Counted from the first letter of the stretch, positions 23,850 through 31,883 are shown. The stretch is 39,959 bases of DNA from Chloroflexota bacterium (GCA_020845495.1 JADLFM010000130.1:1-39959), one strand, 5' to 3'. Notes: generated by a model not told the origin, from the letters alone. A program made the numbers and translations.

Positions 23850-23906
23850 CGACATTGCCCGACGAGGGCACGCCTCCGCCCCCCACCGGGGCGTTTCGAG
23901 GAGCTC

Positions 23907-24884
23907 ATGACCGAACGACTGACCGTGGTTGCGTCGCCGCACTTCGTGGTGCGGCCGGAGCAGCTTGCCCGGCTGCACGATGCCCACCCGCGCGTCGACC
24001 TCCAGATCGTCACCACCCCGGATGAGCTCGCGGCGGCGCTGCCGAACGCCGACGGCGCGGTGATCCGGTTTCCGCTCTCGGCGGAGATGCTGGCGAGTGC
24101 CCCGCACCTGCGCTGGCTGCACGTCATGTCGGCCGGGGTCGAGCGGATGCTGACGCCAGCGCTCGCGACGTCTTCGTTGACGATCAGCGCCAGCAAGGGG
24201 CCGATGAGCACGCTGATGGCCGAGCACGCCGTCACCCTGATGCTCGCCCTCGCCCGACAACTGCCCGACTTCTTCCGGGATCAGCAGGCGCGACGCTGGC
24301 GGCGCTACCCAGCCGAGCACGGCCCGCTGACGGAAGTGATCGGCAAGACGATGCTGGTCGTCGGCGCCGGCGGGGTCGGCACCGAGGTCGCCCGGATCTG
24401 CAAGCTCGGCTTCCAGATGCGGGTGCTCGGCGTGTCGCGGACGCGACGTGACTGCCCGTTCGTGGACGAGTATGTCGAGCCAGATCGCCTGCGCGCCGGG
24501 CTCGCCGAGGCCGACGTCGTCAGCCTGTCGCTGCCGGTGACCCCGGCGACGCACCACCTGATCGACGCGGCAGCCCTCGCGGCGATGAAGCCAACGGCCT
24601 ACCTGATCAACGTGGCGCGTGGCAGCCTGGTCGACGAGGCGGCGCTGGTGGAGGCGCTGACGGCTGGCCGAATCGCCGGGGCCGGCCTGGACGCGCTGGC
24701 GGTGGAGCCACTGCCGGACGACAGTCCATTGTGGAGCTTGCCGAACACGATCGTGACGCCACACACCTCGGCGATCACCGACCGCCTCGGGGACCGTTTC
24801 GTGGAGTTCTGGTGCGAGAACATCAGACGATTCGCGGAAGGGGAGCCGGTCCTGGGCCTGGTAAACAAGGAGGCCGGCTACTGA
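23907..24884 (+). CDS. D-isomer specific 2-hydroxyacid dehydrogenase
   Basis: 325 residues. The NAD(P)-binding motif is VGAGGVGTEVA (GAGGVG at 153-158). The catalytic set is R238 (NVARGSLVDE), E267 (AVEPLP) and H286 (TPHTS), all in place. Similar enzymes reduce glyoxylate, hydroxypyruvate or other 2-keto acids. GGAGC upstream of the ATG and a 57-base gap to the permease place it in the sugar-importer operon. It probably handles a 2-keto or 2-hydroxy acid produced from the imported compound; that is inference. Confidence 0.9.
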   Translation: MTERLTVVASPHFVVRPEQLARLHDAHPRVDLQIVTTPDELAAALPNADGAVIRFPLSAEMLASAPHLRWLHVMSAGVERMLTPALATSSLTISASKGPMSTLMAEHAVTLMLALARQLPDFFRDQQARRWRRYPAEHGPLTEVIGKTMLVVGAGGVGTEVARICKLGFQMRVLGVSRTRRDCPFVDEYVEPDRLRAGLAEADVVSLSLPVTPATHHLIDAAALAAMKPTAYLINVARGSLVDEAALVEALTAGRIAGAGLDALAVEPLPDDSPLWSLPNTIVTPHTSAITDRLGDRFVEFWCENIRRFAEGEPVLGLVNKEAGY

Positions 24885-24902
24885 TGGACCACCCTCCTCA
24901 GC

Positions 24903-24922
24903 AGTGTATACAGGCATACACT
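24903..24922 (+). promoter_or_regulatory. GntR-type operator S2
   Basis: AGTGTATACAGGCATACACT is a palindrome with nine-base half-sites that differ at one position. A -10-like TACACT follows at 24930, so the site lies over the -35 region. It is 62 bases before the binding-protein ATG. It is the best-conserved member of the set S1-S3. Confidence 0.75.
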
Positions 24923-24945
24923 GATATGCTACACTGGCCGCTGAC

Positions 24946-24957
24946 GATGACGTCATC
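24946..24957. promoter_or_regulatory. Perfect 12-bp palindrome GATGACGTCATC
   Basis: It sits between the S2 promoter and the start codon at 24985, in the probable 5' leader. It may be a second operator. The S1 region has a weaker counterpart (CGACGATGTCAGG) at about the same distance from its operator. Confidence 0.35.
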
Positions 24958-24984
24958 CGTATGTGCGGGTAAGGAGCCGAGTCG

Positions 24985-26763
24985 ATGACGAAGGTCCCCT
25001 TGACGTGTCTGGTGATCCTGGGGCTGGTGCTCCTCACCTCCTGCCAGTATCTCCCCGGCCTCAGCGGCGGCGGTGACGTGCCGCGCGAGCGCACGCTGGT
25101 GGTCACCCCCTGGGGCAGCGTCCCGGAGATCCGCAACCCTGAGAACTACAACATCTACCTCTCGGGCTCCTACAACCATCAGCGCGAGTCCGGCGACAAG
25201 ACGATCTACGAAGCGCTCATGTACACCAACCTGAACACGGGCGAGATCATCCCGTGGCAGGCCGAGAGCTTCGCCTACAACGAAAACTACACCGCCGTCA
25301 CCGTCAAGCTCCGCCAGGGCGTGACCTGGGCTGACGGGCAGGCGTTCACGTCAGCGGACGTGAAGTACACGCTGGAGATGCTCCGGGACAACGCCCCCGA
25401 CCTGCTCTACTCCAGCATCTACAAGGAGTGGCTCAAGGGCGTCGACACCCCGGATGCTCAGACCGCCATCATCAACCTGAACAAGCCGGGCCCACGCTTC
25501 TTCCAGCTGTACCTCGCGCTCGGGCATGAGAATCACCAGGTCATCCTGCCGGCCCACGTCTGGAAGGACAAAGATCCGAAGACGTTCACCAACTACGATC
25601 TCGCGAAAGGGTGGCCGCTCGGGACCGGCGCATACAAGATGGTCGCGTCGAGCGCCCAGCAGCAGGTGTTCGACCGCCGCGACGACTGGTGGGGCGCCAA
25701 GGTCGGCTTCATGTCGCTGCCGGCCCCGCAGCGGATCATCCTGGTCCCGGGCGCCTCGGACGAGTCGACGGCCCAGTTGTACATCGGGAACCGCGCCGAC
25801 AGCGGCAACCCGCTCCAACCGGGGACGTTCAAGGCGGCGATCGAGAAGAACCCGAACCTGAAGTCGTGGAACAAGCAGGGGCCGGTCTGGGGTGCCCCGG
25901 ACGGCTGCGGCTACGCTTTCATCTTCAACCACGGCAAGGAGCCCTGGAACAACCGCGACGTCCGGCTGGCGATCAACTACGCGATCAACCGTCAGGAGAT
26001 CTCGGCGATCGGCTACGAGAACGCCAACTACCCGATCGTCGCGCCCTTCTCGGCCTACATGTCGAAGCGTTGGATCGGCAGCGGCCCGCTGAAGGATCTG
26101 ATCGACAAGTACGATCGCGGTACGCCGAGCCAGGCGAAGGTCGACGAGCACATGAAGGCAGCCGGCTACGCCAAGAACGCGGCCGGTCTGTGGGAGAAGG
26201 GCGGCCAGACGCTCAAGGTGCCGGTCCGAGGATCGCAGTTCTTCGCCCCGATCGCCCCCCCGGTCGGCGCTCAACTCAAGAAGGCCGGCTTCGACGCCAC
26301 TGAGATTGTCGAGCCGCCCGGCTCGACCGCGCTCCTGGACGACCAGTTGACCGGCAAGGCTGACACGAGCTTCGGCGTCCATTGCGGCAGCCTGTCTGAG
26401 CCGTATGAGACGCTCAAGGATCTGCACAGCAAGCTCGGCCGTCCGGTCGGCGAGAAGTGTCCGTTCGGTGGGGCCCTGTGCTCGCGCTACAGCAACAAGA
26501 CGTACGACGAGCTGATCGACCAGATGGAGGCGATGCCGCCCGGCAAGCCGGACGATCCGAAGTACATGAGCCTGGCGGCGCAGGCGCTCGAGATCTACCT
26601 CCAGGACATGCCGGAGATCATGCTCGCCGAGGAGCTCCACGTCGTCACGTTCAACCACACCTACTGGACCGGCTGGCCGACCGCCGAGGATCCGTACGTG
26701 GCCCCCTATCCTCCATGGGAGGCCTGGCGGCTGATCGTCCACCGCATCCAACCGACGAAGTAG
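24985..26763 (+). CDS. ABC transporter solute-binding lipoprotein, peptide family 5
   Basis: 592 residues. The signal peptide VPLTCLVILGLVLLTSC ends at lipobox Cys C20. The SBP_bac_5 domain follows from about 35. VKLRQGVTWADGQAFTSADV is the family's lobe-1 motif, and PWNNRDVRLAINYAINRQEI the hinge-region motif. With no permease of its own, it is the likely receptor for the oppBCDF importer encoded leftward at 15.98-20.03 kb, because both units sit behind the same operator. The ligand may be an acidic sugar or oligomer rather than a peptide; it is unknown. Confidence 0.92.
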   Translation: MTKVPLTCLVILGLVLLTSCQYLPGLSGGGDVPRERTLVVTPWGSVPEIRNPENYNIYLSGSYNHQRESGDKTIYEALMYTNLNTGEIIPWQAESFAYNENYTAVTVKLRQGVTWADGQAFTSADVKYTLEMLRDNAPDLLYSSIYKEWLKGVDTPDAQTAIINLNKPGPRFFQLYLALGHENHQVILPAHVWKDKDPKTFTNYDLAKGWPLGTGAYKMVASSAQQQVFDRRDDWWGAKVGFMSLPAPQRIILVPGASDESTAQLYIGNRADSGNPLQPGTFKAAIEKNPNLKSWNKQGPVWGAPDGCGYAFIFNHGKEPWNNRDVRLAINYAINRQEISAIGYENANYPIVAPFSAYMSKRWIGSGPLKDLIDKYDRGTPSQAKVDEHMKAAGYAKNAAGLWEKGGQTLKVPVRGSQFFAPIAPPVGAQLKKAGFDATEIVEPPGSTALLDDQLTGKADTSFGVHCGSLSEPYETLKDLHSKLGRPVGEKCPFGGALCSRYSNKTYDELIDQMEAMPPGKPDDPKYMSLAAQALEIYLQDMPEIMLAEELHVVTFNHTYWTGWPTAEDPYVAPYPPWEAWRLIVHRIQPTK

Positions 26764-26775
26764 CTCGCGCCGATC

Positions 26776-26804
26776 GCCCCCTCTCCGTTGATCGGAGAGG
26801 GGGC
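26776..26804 (+). terminator. Hairpin after the binding-protein gene
   Basis: GCCCCCTCTCCG and CGGAGAGGGGGC, a perfect 12-bp stem with a five-base loop TTGAT, begin 12 bases past the stop codon. Only a weak pyrimidine run follows (CTCTTCTC). It may lower, not stop, transcription into the next gene. It belongs to the same hairpin class as those at 4780 and 13725. Confidence 0.55.
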
Positions 26805-26831
26805 CTCTTCTCGGTCAAGGCAGGTGACACT

Positions 26832-27929
26832 GTGAGCGTTTCCCGACCACACATCTTGCTGGTCTCGACGGCGGAGGTCCGCGAGCGCATGCTCCAGGCG
26901 TCCGATGTCGAACGGCTGCGCCAGTTCGCGGACCTTGACTGGCTTGAGTGCGGCGTCCCGTTCGACCGGACCCTCTGGACCGAGGTTCCGGACGATCCGG
27001 AGGCGACGGCGCAGGTGGCCGCCAGGGTTGGCGATGTCGACGGGCTCATCGTCTGCCACGGCAGCCCCCGGATCGCGGACGCCATCCTCGACGCCGCCCC
27101 GCGCCTCCGGATCATCGGCGAGCTCGAGGGGGATCGCTTCGCGGCCCGGATCGACGTTATCGCGGCCCAGTCACGCGGCGTGCGGGTCGTCGATACCACG
27201 AACGGGTCGTCGTACGGCGTGGCCGAGTGGGCGCTCGGGATGATGCTCAACGCCGTCCGCAACTCGGCTGAGCTGTACCGGCTGCTGATCGCCGGCGGCT
27301 GGCCGGAGCGGCGCGGCAACCAGCGGCCGGAGCCCGGTGCGTTCGAGCGATTCGAGCTGACCGGCAAGCGGGTCGGGTTGATCGGCCTGGGGATCATCGG
27401 GCGCCGCCTGGTGCAGCTCCTCGAGCCGTTCCGCTGCCAGATCCAGGCGCACGACCCCTACGTCCCAAAGGAGGTCGCCGATATCCTGGGCGTGAAGCTC
27501 ACCAATCTCGACGCGATCATGGCCGAGTCGGACGTGATCGTCTGTGTGGCGCCGATCACCCCGGCCACGCACCGCATGGTCGGGGCACGTGAGCTCGACC
27601 TGATCAGGCCCGGCTCAGCGCTGGTGAACGTCTCGCGTGGCCCGATCTTCGATCCGGACGCGACGATTGCCCGGCTCCGACGTGGCGATATCACGGGCGC
27701 GTTTGACGTCTGGGATCCGGAGCCGATTCCGGCCGACAGCCCGATCCGGCAGCTTTCGAACGTCTTCCTGACGCCTCACGTTTCGAGCCAGACCAGGGAT
27801 GGCCGCGGGCGGTTCTTCGCACTCATGGTGGACGAGCTCGACCGATTCTTTCACGGCCACGAGACGCTCTACGATCTGACGCCGCGCACACTGGCCAATC
27901 GGTTCGGTCGACCTGCGCCGGTGGGTTAG
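26832..27929 (+). CDS. D-isomer specific 2-hydroxyacid dehydrogenase
   Basis: 365 residues from the GTG at 26832 (VSVSRPHILLVSTAEVR); the longer open frame upstream overlaps the binding-protein gene and is not protein-like. The NAD motif is GLGIIG (185-190) in KRVGLIGLGIIGRRLVQLL. Catalytic residues are R269 (NVSRGPIF), E297 (WDPEPI) and H316 (TPHVSS). It resembles phosphoglycerate-dehydrogenase-like enzymes without a regulatory domain. It is only distantly similar to the 325-residue enzyme at 23907, so not a recent duplicate. It is downstream of the S2 operator unit. Confidence 0.9.
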   Translation: MSVSRPHILLVSTAEVRERMLQASDVERLRQFADLDWLECGVPFDRTLWTEVPDDPEATAQVAARVGDVDGLIVCHGSPRIADAILDAAPRLRIIGELEGDRFAARIDVIAAQSRGVRVVDTTNGSSYGVAEWALGMMLNAVRNSAELYRLLIAGGWPERRGNQRPEPGAFERFELTGKRVGLIGLGIIGRRLVQLLEPFRCQIQAHDPYVPKEVADILGVKLTNLDAIMAESDVIVCVAPITPATHRMVGARELDLIRPGSALVNVSRGPIFDPDATIARLRRGDITGAFDVWDPEPIPADSPIRQLSNVFLTPHVSSQTRDGRGRFFALMVDELDRFFHGHETLYDLTPRTLANRFGRPAPVG

Positions 27930-28272
27930 TGGGTCACCTGGTTTGAGCGTCGCCATCGGTCGAGGCGAGCAGGTCGACGCTGGACTGGACGACGAGCGAC
28001 AGCGCCTGCGCCACCGAGCGCGTGGCGATGCCGTCGTCGGCTCATGGCACCCCTCCCGGACGACGGTATACCTCGACTCGACCATAGTGGCCACGACCAT
28101 GACAACTGACCCACCAGGACCGATCGTTCAGCAGGCGCCGGAGGCGCTACGCACCTGCTCGGGCTGCTGTCCAGGAATCCGATCGCTTGGGCTATCCCGT
28201 CGAGGGAGTGCCCGAACTACTCTACACCATCGTTTAGACTACTACTCCACCACGCAGAAGGCGGCGTCCTAC
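27930..28272. other. Intergenic region, no gene recognised
   Basis: This is about 340 bases after the dehydrogenase gene. Open frames exist on both strands but none has a recognisable family, start context or steady codon pattern. It leads into the GGGATCTTCC hairpin unit. Confidence 0.4.
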
Positions 28273-28390
28273 CCGTCATCCCGAGCGGAGCGAGCGTGCG
28301 AGCGCAGTCGAGGGATCTTCCCCTGAACACCCCTGCGAGGAAGATCCCTCCGCTCTGCTCGTGCCTCGCCGCGGTCGGGATGACGAGCGG
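28273..28390. repeat. REP-like intergenic palindrome
   Basis: CCCGTCATCCCGAGCGGAGC opens and TCGGGATGACGAGCGGG closes the unit; the inner arms AGGGATCTTCC (28312-28322) and GGAAGATCCCT (28339-28349) pair perfectly. Units beginning GTCATCCCGAGCG and ending CGGGATGAC are familiar as dispersed repeats in many bacteria. A partial second unit, ending GGGGTCGGGATGAC, runs on to about 28446. Confidence 0.7.
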
Positions 28391-28640
28391 GTGTGCTCGT
28401 GCCTCGCGCAGCTTGCCCTGAGCTTGCCGAATGGGGTCGGGATGACACACCCGTCACATCCAGCATGGCAACGTACTACTGTGTCGCAGCATAGACCGAG
28501 GTCGTCCGAGTCTTCATCCGTCTGGAACGTGTGGAACGTGACGGACGGTCCACCCACCGCCAAAGGTGCGGATGGAGAGCCATCCTCAGTCGGCACCTGA
28601 GCGGATCGTCGGTACGGGAATGGCGCCATCCTGCACGCAC

Positions 28641-28660
28641 AGTGTATGCGTGTATACTAT
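28641..28660 (+). promoter_or_regulatory. GntR-type operator S3, gntR promoter
   Basis: AGTGTATGCGTGTATACTAT matches the reverse complement of S2 at 16 of the first 17 positions. It ends 20 bases before the gntR ATG and contains a -10-like TATACT at 28653-28658, so binding would shut the gene's own promoter. Confidence 0.72.
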
Positions 28661-28679
28661 TTGAGACTGAGGGAGTTGC

Positions 28680-29399
28680 ATGGTCCCAAACGATTGGATC
28701 ACCGGAAAGCCGCAAGTGCGTTCACTGCGCCACGATATCGCAGAGGCGATCCGGCAGGCCATTCGTGACGGCCAACTGGCTCCAGGGGCACGCATCCTCG
28801 AAACCGACCTCGCCAGGCGCTTCGACGTGAGTCGGCAGCCCGTCCGCGAGGCGATCCGAATGCTTGAGCATGAGGGTCTGCTCACCAGCGTCCCAAATCG
28901 CGGGACGTTCGTCACTCGCGTCAGCGTCGAGGATTCAATCGCGATCTGCGATGTCCGCGAGGAGCTTGAAGGTCTCGCGGCCAGGCTTGCCGTTCGGCAT
29001 TTCAAGACTGAGGACCGGCATCGACTCACCGAAATCCCCAACCAGATGCGTCATGCTGCTCTCGAAAGTGACATCAACCGGCTCATTGAACTGGATCTGG
29101 AGCTTCACGACCTGATTGTGGCCCGGTCGAACCATCGACTGCTGCAGGACATGCTCGCTTCCATCGCTGTCTATACGCGAGGATTCATCGTCCACACCAA
29201 GTCATACTACGGCACTGACCTGATCCGCGTTGCAGACTTGCACGAGCGACTGGTTTCCGAGCTGCTCAGCGGCGAGCCGCACAGGGCGGAGGCCGCCGTG
29301 CAGGAGCACGTTCGAGAGGCTGCAGATCGGCTCCGCAGCATGCGGGACGCACAGCAGCAGCCTGCAAGCTCAGCAGGAGGCAGGCGTCAAGCCGAGTGA
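28680..29399 (+). CDS. GntR family transcriptional regulator, FadR subfamily (FCD domain)
   Basis: 239 residues from the ATG at 28680, with AGGGAG six bases upstream. The N-terminal winged helix (about 12-78) shows the GntR signature LETDLARRFDVSRQPVREAI. The C-terminal FCD domain (about 85-215) carries the metal/ligand set D139, H143, H188 and H210, seen in FCD regulators that sense carboxylic acids through a bound metal. It probably represses itself and the importer units through S1-S3 and releases DNA on binding a sugar acid or related carboxylate. The coding region is somewhat less GC-rich than its neighbours. Confidence 0.92.
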   Translation: MVPNDWITGKPQVRSLRHDIAEAIRQAIRDGQLAPGARILETDLARRFDVSRQPVREAIRMLEHEGLLTSVPNRGTFVTRVSVEDSIAICDVREELEGLAARLAVRHFKTEDRHRLTEIPNQMRHAALESDINRLIELDLELHDLIVARSNHRLLQDMLASIAVYTRGFIVHTKSYYGTDLIRVADLHERLVSELLSGEPHRAEAAVQEHVREAADRLRSMRDAQQQPASSAGGRRQAE

Positions 29400-29506
29400 A
29401 CGGCTGCGCCGGCCGGGAGAGTGAAGCTCGGTGAGCCGATCAGCCTGAGCTCACGGGCCTGGAGAATGCGCGGAGGCATGATGGCTGCGGAGAAGGGTCT
29501 GGGGGC

Positions 29507-29905
29507 ACGGCGCTCACCACCCGGTTCACGGAACTGGTCGGCTGTACGGTGCCGATTCGACAGGCCGGTATCGGAGTAGCCGTGCTCGCAGCGGGTGCAG
29601 ATGCGGTACGGGTGGGCACGCGCTTCGTCGCAGCCGAGGAGGCCGGCGTCCACCTGGTGTACGCCGAGGCACTGATTCAGGCGCGCGCCCAGGATTCCGT
29701 GCACGCCGACACAATCTCGGTCGGCTGGAACGCGCCGCATCGTGTGCTGCGCGGATCTGTCGCTGCACCAGAAGCGTTTCAGGGCGACATCGTCGGCGAA
29801 CGGGTCGCCATCGACGGGACGCTCATGCCCAGGTCACGCTTCGAGATCGGAACCGCCACCCGTGCCGCGACCGGCGCGATCGAGGCGACGCCGCAAGGGA
29901 TCGCC
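29507..29905 (+). pseudogene. Nitronate monooxygenase with internal deletion
   Basis: One frame reads ALTTRFTELVGCTVPIRQAG, which is the N-terminus of nitronate monooxygenases. It jumps at once to VAVLAAGADAVRVGTRFVAA, a segment that normally lies around residue 190 or beyond. It then runs through APHRVLRGSVAAPEAFQGDI to TRAATGAIEATP near the usual C-terminus. The middle of the flavin-binding barrel, with the catalytic His, is gone. The expected start codon reads ACG. It is a decayed gene. Confidence 0.75.
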
Positions 29906-29952
29906 GGTTCGCCCAGCAGCCCGACGCCCTGCGCGCGAACGACTACTCGGAG

Positions 29953-29990
29953 ATGCACACATACATACATACATGCATGCATGCATGCGT
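29953..29990. repeat. Alternating purine-pyrimidine tract with ACAT/GCAT tetranucleotides
   Basis: For 38 bases purines and pyrimidines alternate without a break. The core is ACATACATACATACATGC followed by repeated ATGC. Such tracts can adopt left-handed (Z) DNA or slip during replication. It lies at the end of the nitronate monooxygenase remnant, about 250 bases before the MFS gene. Confidence 0.75.
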
Positions 29991-30237
29991 TGCTTTGCCA
30001 GTTCCTTGACGTGTTGCTGGACGACCTTCAACACTCGCCTGGTGGAGCCCTCCGACGAGAGAGCGTGGCCGCTCACCGCTGAATGGCGTCAAGCTCTGGA
30101 GCCTCCCAAGACACTATTCTTCTCCGAATCAACAGCACTGGTACGTCTGCTTGCACCAATCCTCGTAGCTGTCGGCGTCGCCGGACGAAACGAGATCGTG
30201 TGTGACGTTGCCACAGAAGAAGGAGGAACAAACTCGT

Positions 30238-31452
30238 ATGGCCGTCGCTCTGCCGTCTCCAACCCGACCCAGAGTGTATATGCCTGTACTCTTGATTCTG
30301 GGTCTCACGCATCTCCTGAATGACCTGATGCAATCGCTGATTCCAGCGGCCTATCCGATCATGAAGGATGCGTACGTTCTGGACTTCGCACAAATCGGCA
30401 TCATCACGATGACGTTTCAGGTCGCCGGTTCGCTGCTCCAGCCCGTAGTCGGCATGGTGACCGACAAGCGCCCGGCCCCGTTTTCGCCGGTCGTGGGCAT
30501 GCTGTTCACCCTGGCCGGGCTGGTGAGCCTCGCATTCGCCCACAGCTATGCGGTGATCCTCGTGTCGGTCGCTGTGATCGGCATCGGCTCGTCGATCTTT
30601 CACCCTGAAGCGACGCGCATGGCGCGGTACGCGGCCGGCGGGCGGCAGGGAATGGCTCAAGGCATCTTCCAGGTCGGCGGTCAGACGGGCAGTGCGATCG
30701 GCCCACTCCTCGCCGCGCTCATCATCGTGCCGTGGGGGCAGCCGAGCATCGCCTGGTTCGCCGTCACCGCGCTCGTGGCGATGGTGCTGTTGTTCTGGAT
30801 CGGCAGCAAGCAACGTCAGATCAGCGCCGCGTTTGCCGCGATGCGCTCGGGTGCGAAGAGGAGTTTCGGAGGGCAGGCCCGCCATACCCCATCCGCCATC
30901 GCCGTCGGGCTCGTCGTTCTTACGGTGCTGATGTTCTCGAAGAATGCCTATGGCGAAAGCTTCCGATCCTTCTACACCTTCTACCTGATGGACAAGTTCG
31001 GCCTCTCGATCCCCTCGGCGCAGATGATGCTGTTCATCTTCCTGGTGGCATCCGCCGCCGGCGCGCTGGTCGGCGGGATCGTCGGCGACCGCATCGGGCG
31101 CTACCGCATCATCTGGATCTCGGTGCTGGGGCCGCTCCCCTTGACGCTGGTCCTGCCCTATGCCGACCTGTTCTGGACTGGCATCCTCACGGTGATGATC
31201 AACTTGATCATGGCGAGCGCGTTTGCCTCGATCCTGATCTACGCTATGGAGCTCTTGCCCAACCGTATCGGCCTCATCGGGGGACTGTTCTACGGGCTCA
31301 ACTTTGGGCTGGGAGGCATCGCGGCAGCGATCCTTGGCAGCATGGCAGACACCTACGGTGTCGAAACGGTCTATCGACTGTGCTCGTTCCTGCCGCTCGC
31401 TGGGCTCCTGGCCTGGTTCCTGCCGAAGCTAAACGAGGGCAGCACCGAGTAA
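30238..31452 (+). CDS. fsr: MFS exporter, fosmidomycin-resistance (Fsr) family
   Basis: 404 residues, twelve membrane helices. It follows Escherichia coli Fsr closely: HLLNDLMQSLIPAAYPIMKD near the start, IGIITMTFQVAGSLLQPVVG, SSIFHPEATRMARYAAGGRQ, GMAQGIFQVGGQTGSAIGPL, and in the second half FYLMDKFGLSIPSAQ and GGIVGDRIGRYRIIWISVLG. The start at 30238 has AAGGAGG 11 bases upstream; a GTG at 30202 is possible. Members are proton-driven drug or metabolite exporters in the cytoplasmic membrane. Here it may export an acid related to the nearby catabolic genes. A weak S-type site lies inside its first codons. Confidence 0.92.
   Translation: MAVALPSPTRPRVYMPVLLILGLTHLLNDLMQSLIPAAYPIMKDAYVLDFAQIGIITMTFQVAGSLLQPVVGMVTDKRPAPFSPVVGMLFTLAGLVSLAFAHSYAVILVSVAVIGIGSSIFHPEATRMARYAAGGRQGMAQGIFQVGGQTGSAIGPLLAALIIVPWGQPSIAWFAVTALVAMVLLFWIGSKQRQISAAFAAMRSGAKRSFGGQARHTPSAIAVGLVVLTVLMFSKNAYGESFRSFYTFYLMDKFGLSIPSAQMMLFIFLVASAAGALVGGIVGDRIGRYRIIWISVLGPLPLTLVLPYADLFWTGILTVMINLIMASAFASILIYAMELLPNRIGLIGGLFYGLNFGLGGIAAAILGSMADTYGVETVYRLCSFLPLAGLLAWFLPKLNEGSTE
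30273..30290 (+). promoter_or_regulatory. Weak GntR-type site S4 inside the fsr start
   Basis: AGTGTATATGCCTGTACT keeps one good half-site (AGTGTAT) and a poor second one. It is shorter than S1-S3 by two bases. It codes for RVYMPVL, so the likeness may be chance. Confidence 0.25.
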
Positions 31453-31478
31453 CGAGAGCGCTCCGACACAATTCTCCT

Positions 31479-31508
31479 GCAGGCGCACCGCGATCGGGGT
31501 GCGTCTGC
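31479..31508 (+). terminator. Hairpin after fsr
   Basis: GCAGGCGCACC and GGTGCGTCTGC pair with one G-T exception around an eight-base loop, 27 bases past the fsr stop. No T-run follows, so ending is likely but unproven. Confidence 0.45.
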
Positions 31509-31602
31509 TCACGCGCTCTGACCCGCACAAGCCGAACTTCGTCAGACTTCCCTGTGGGTCACGCCAGAGCCTCCACGCTACCCCGGGGCCGTTCGGTGAC
31601 TA

Positions 31603-31617
31603 TTGCCTGTCAGGCAA
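31603..31617. repeat. Palindrome TTGCCTGTCAGGCAA
   Basis: A perfect odd palindrome centred on T31610. The following 25 bases match 8906-8935, so it is the edge of a small dispersed element. Confidence 0.55.
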
Positions 31618-31842
31618 CTCCACGGCGAATTCCGCTCGGACAACGGATCCAGGGAAGCGGTCTCGATTCGTGCCGATCAGTCCGCCGGCGGGGATGCAAT
31701 AGCCCCCGGCGCGGGCCCGCTTCCATGCCAAGAATGAGATTGGGGGTAGCCCTTTTTCTGCCTGGTCGGCCGTTCTCGGCTTCGGACGCGACAGGAGACG
31801 GATCAGGGGTTTCCTGGTGGCTCAGGGCCAGTTAGCCCCGAT

Positions 31843-31859
31843 CTTGCCTGTCAGGCAAG
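31843..31859. repeat. Palindrome CTTGCCTGTCAGGCAAG
   Basis: A perfect 17-bp odd palindrome that shares its 15-bp core with 31603-31617. The two bracket about 225 bases with no gene, which makes the pair look like the ends of a small non-autonomous element. Confidence 0.55.
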
Positions 31860-31883
31860 TGCGACCCAGGCGGTGACAGGGCG

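Noticed and set aside
25351..26751. 466-residue reverse frame over the second SBP5 gene
   Set aside because: Same reason: antisense frame of a well-supported gene.
29549..30082. Intact 177-residue nitronate monooxygenase-like gene
   Set aside because: The frame lacks the catalytic core, begins only at a GTG inside the conserved N-terminus and ends in the repeat tract. It is described as a pseudogene.
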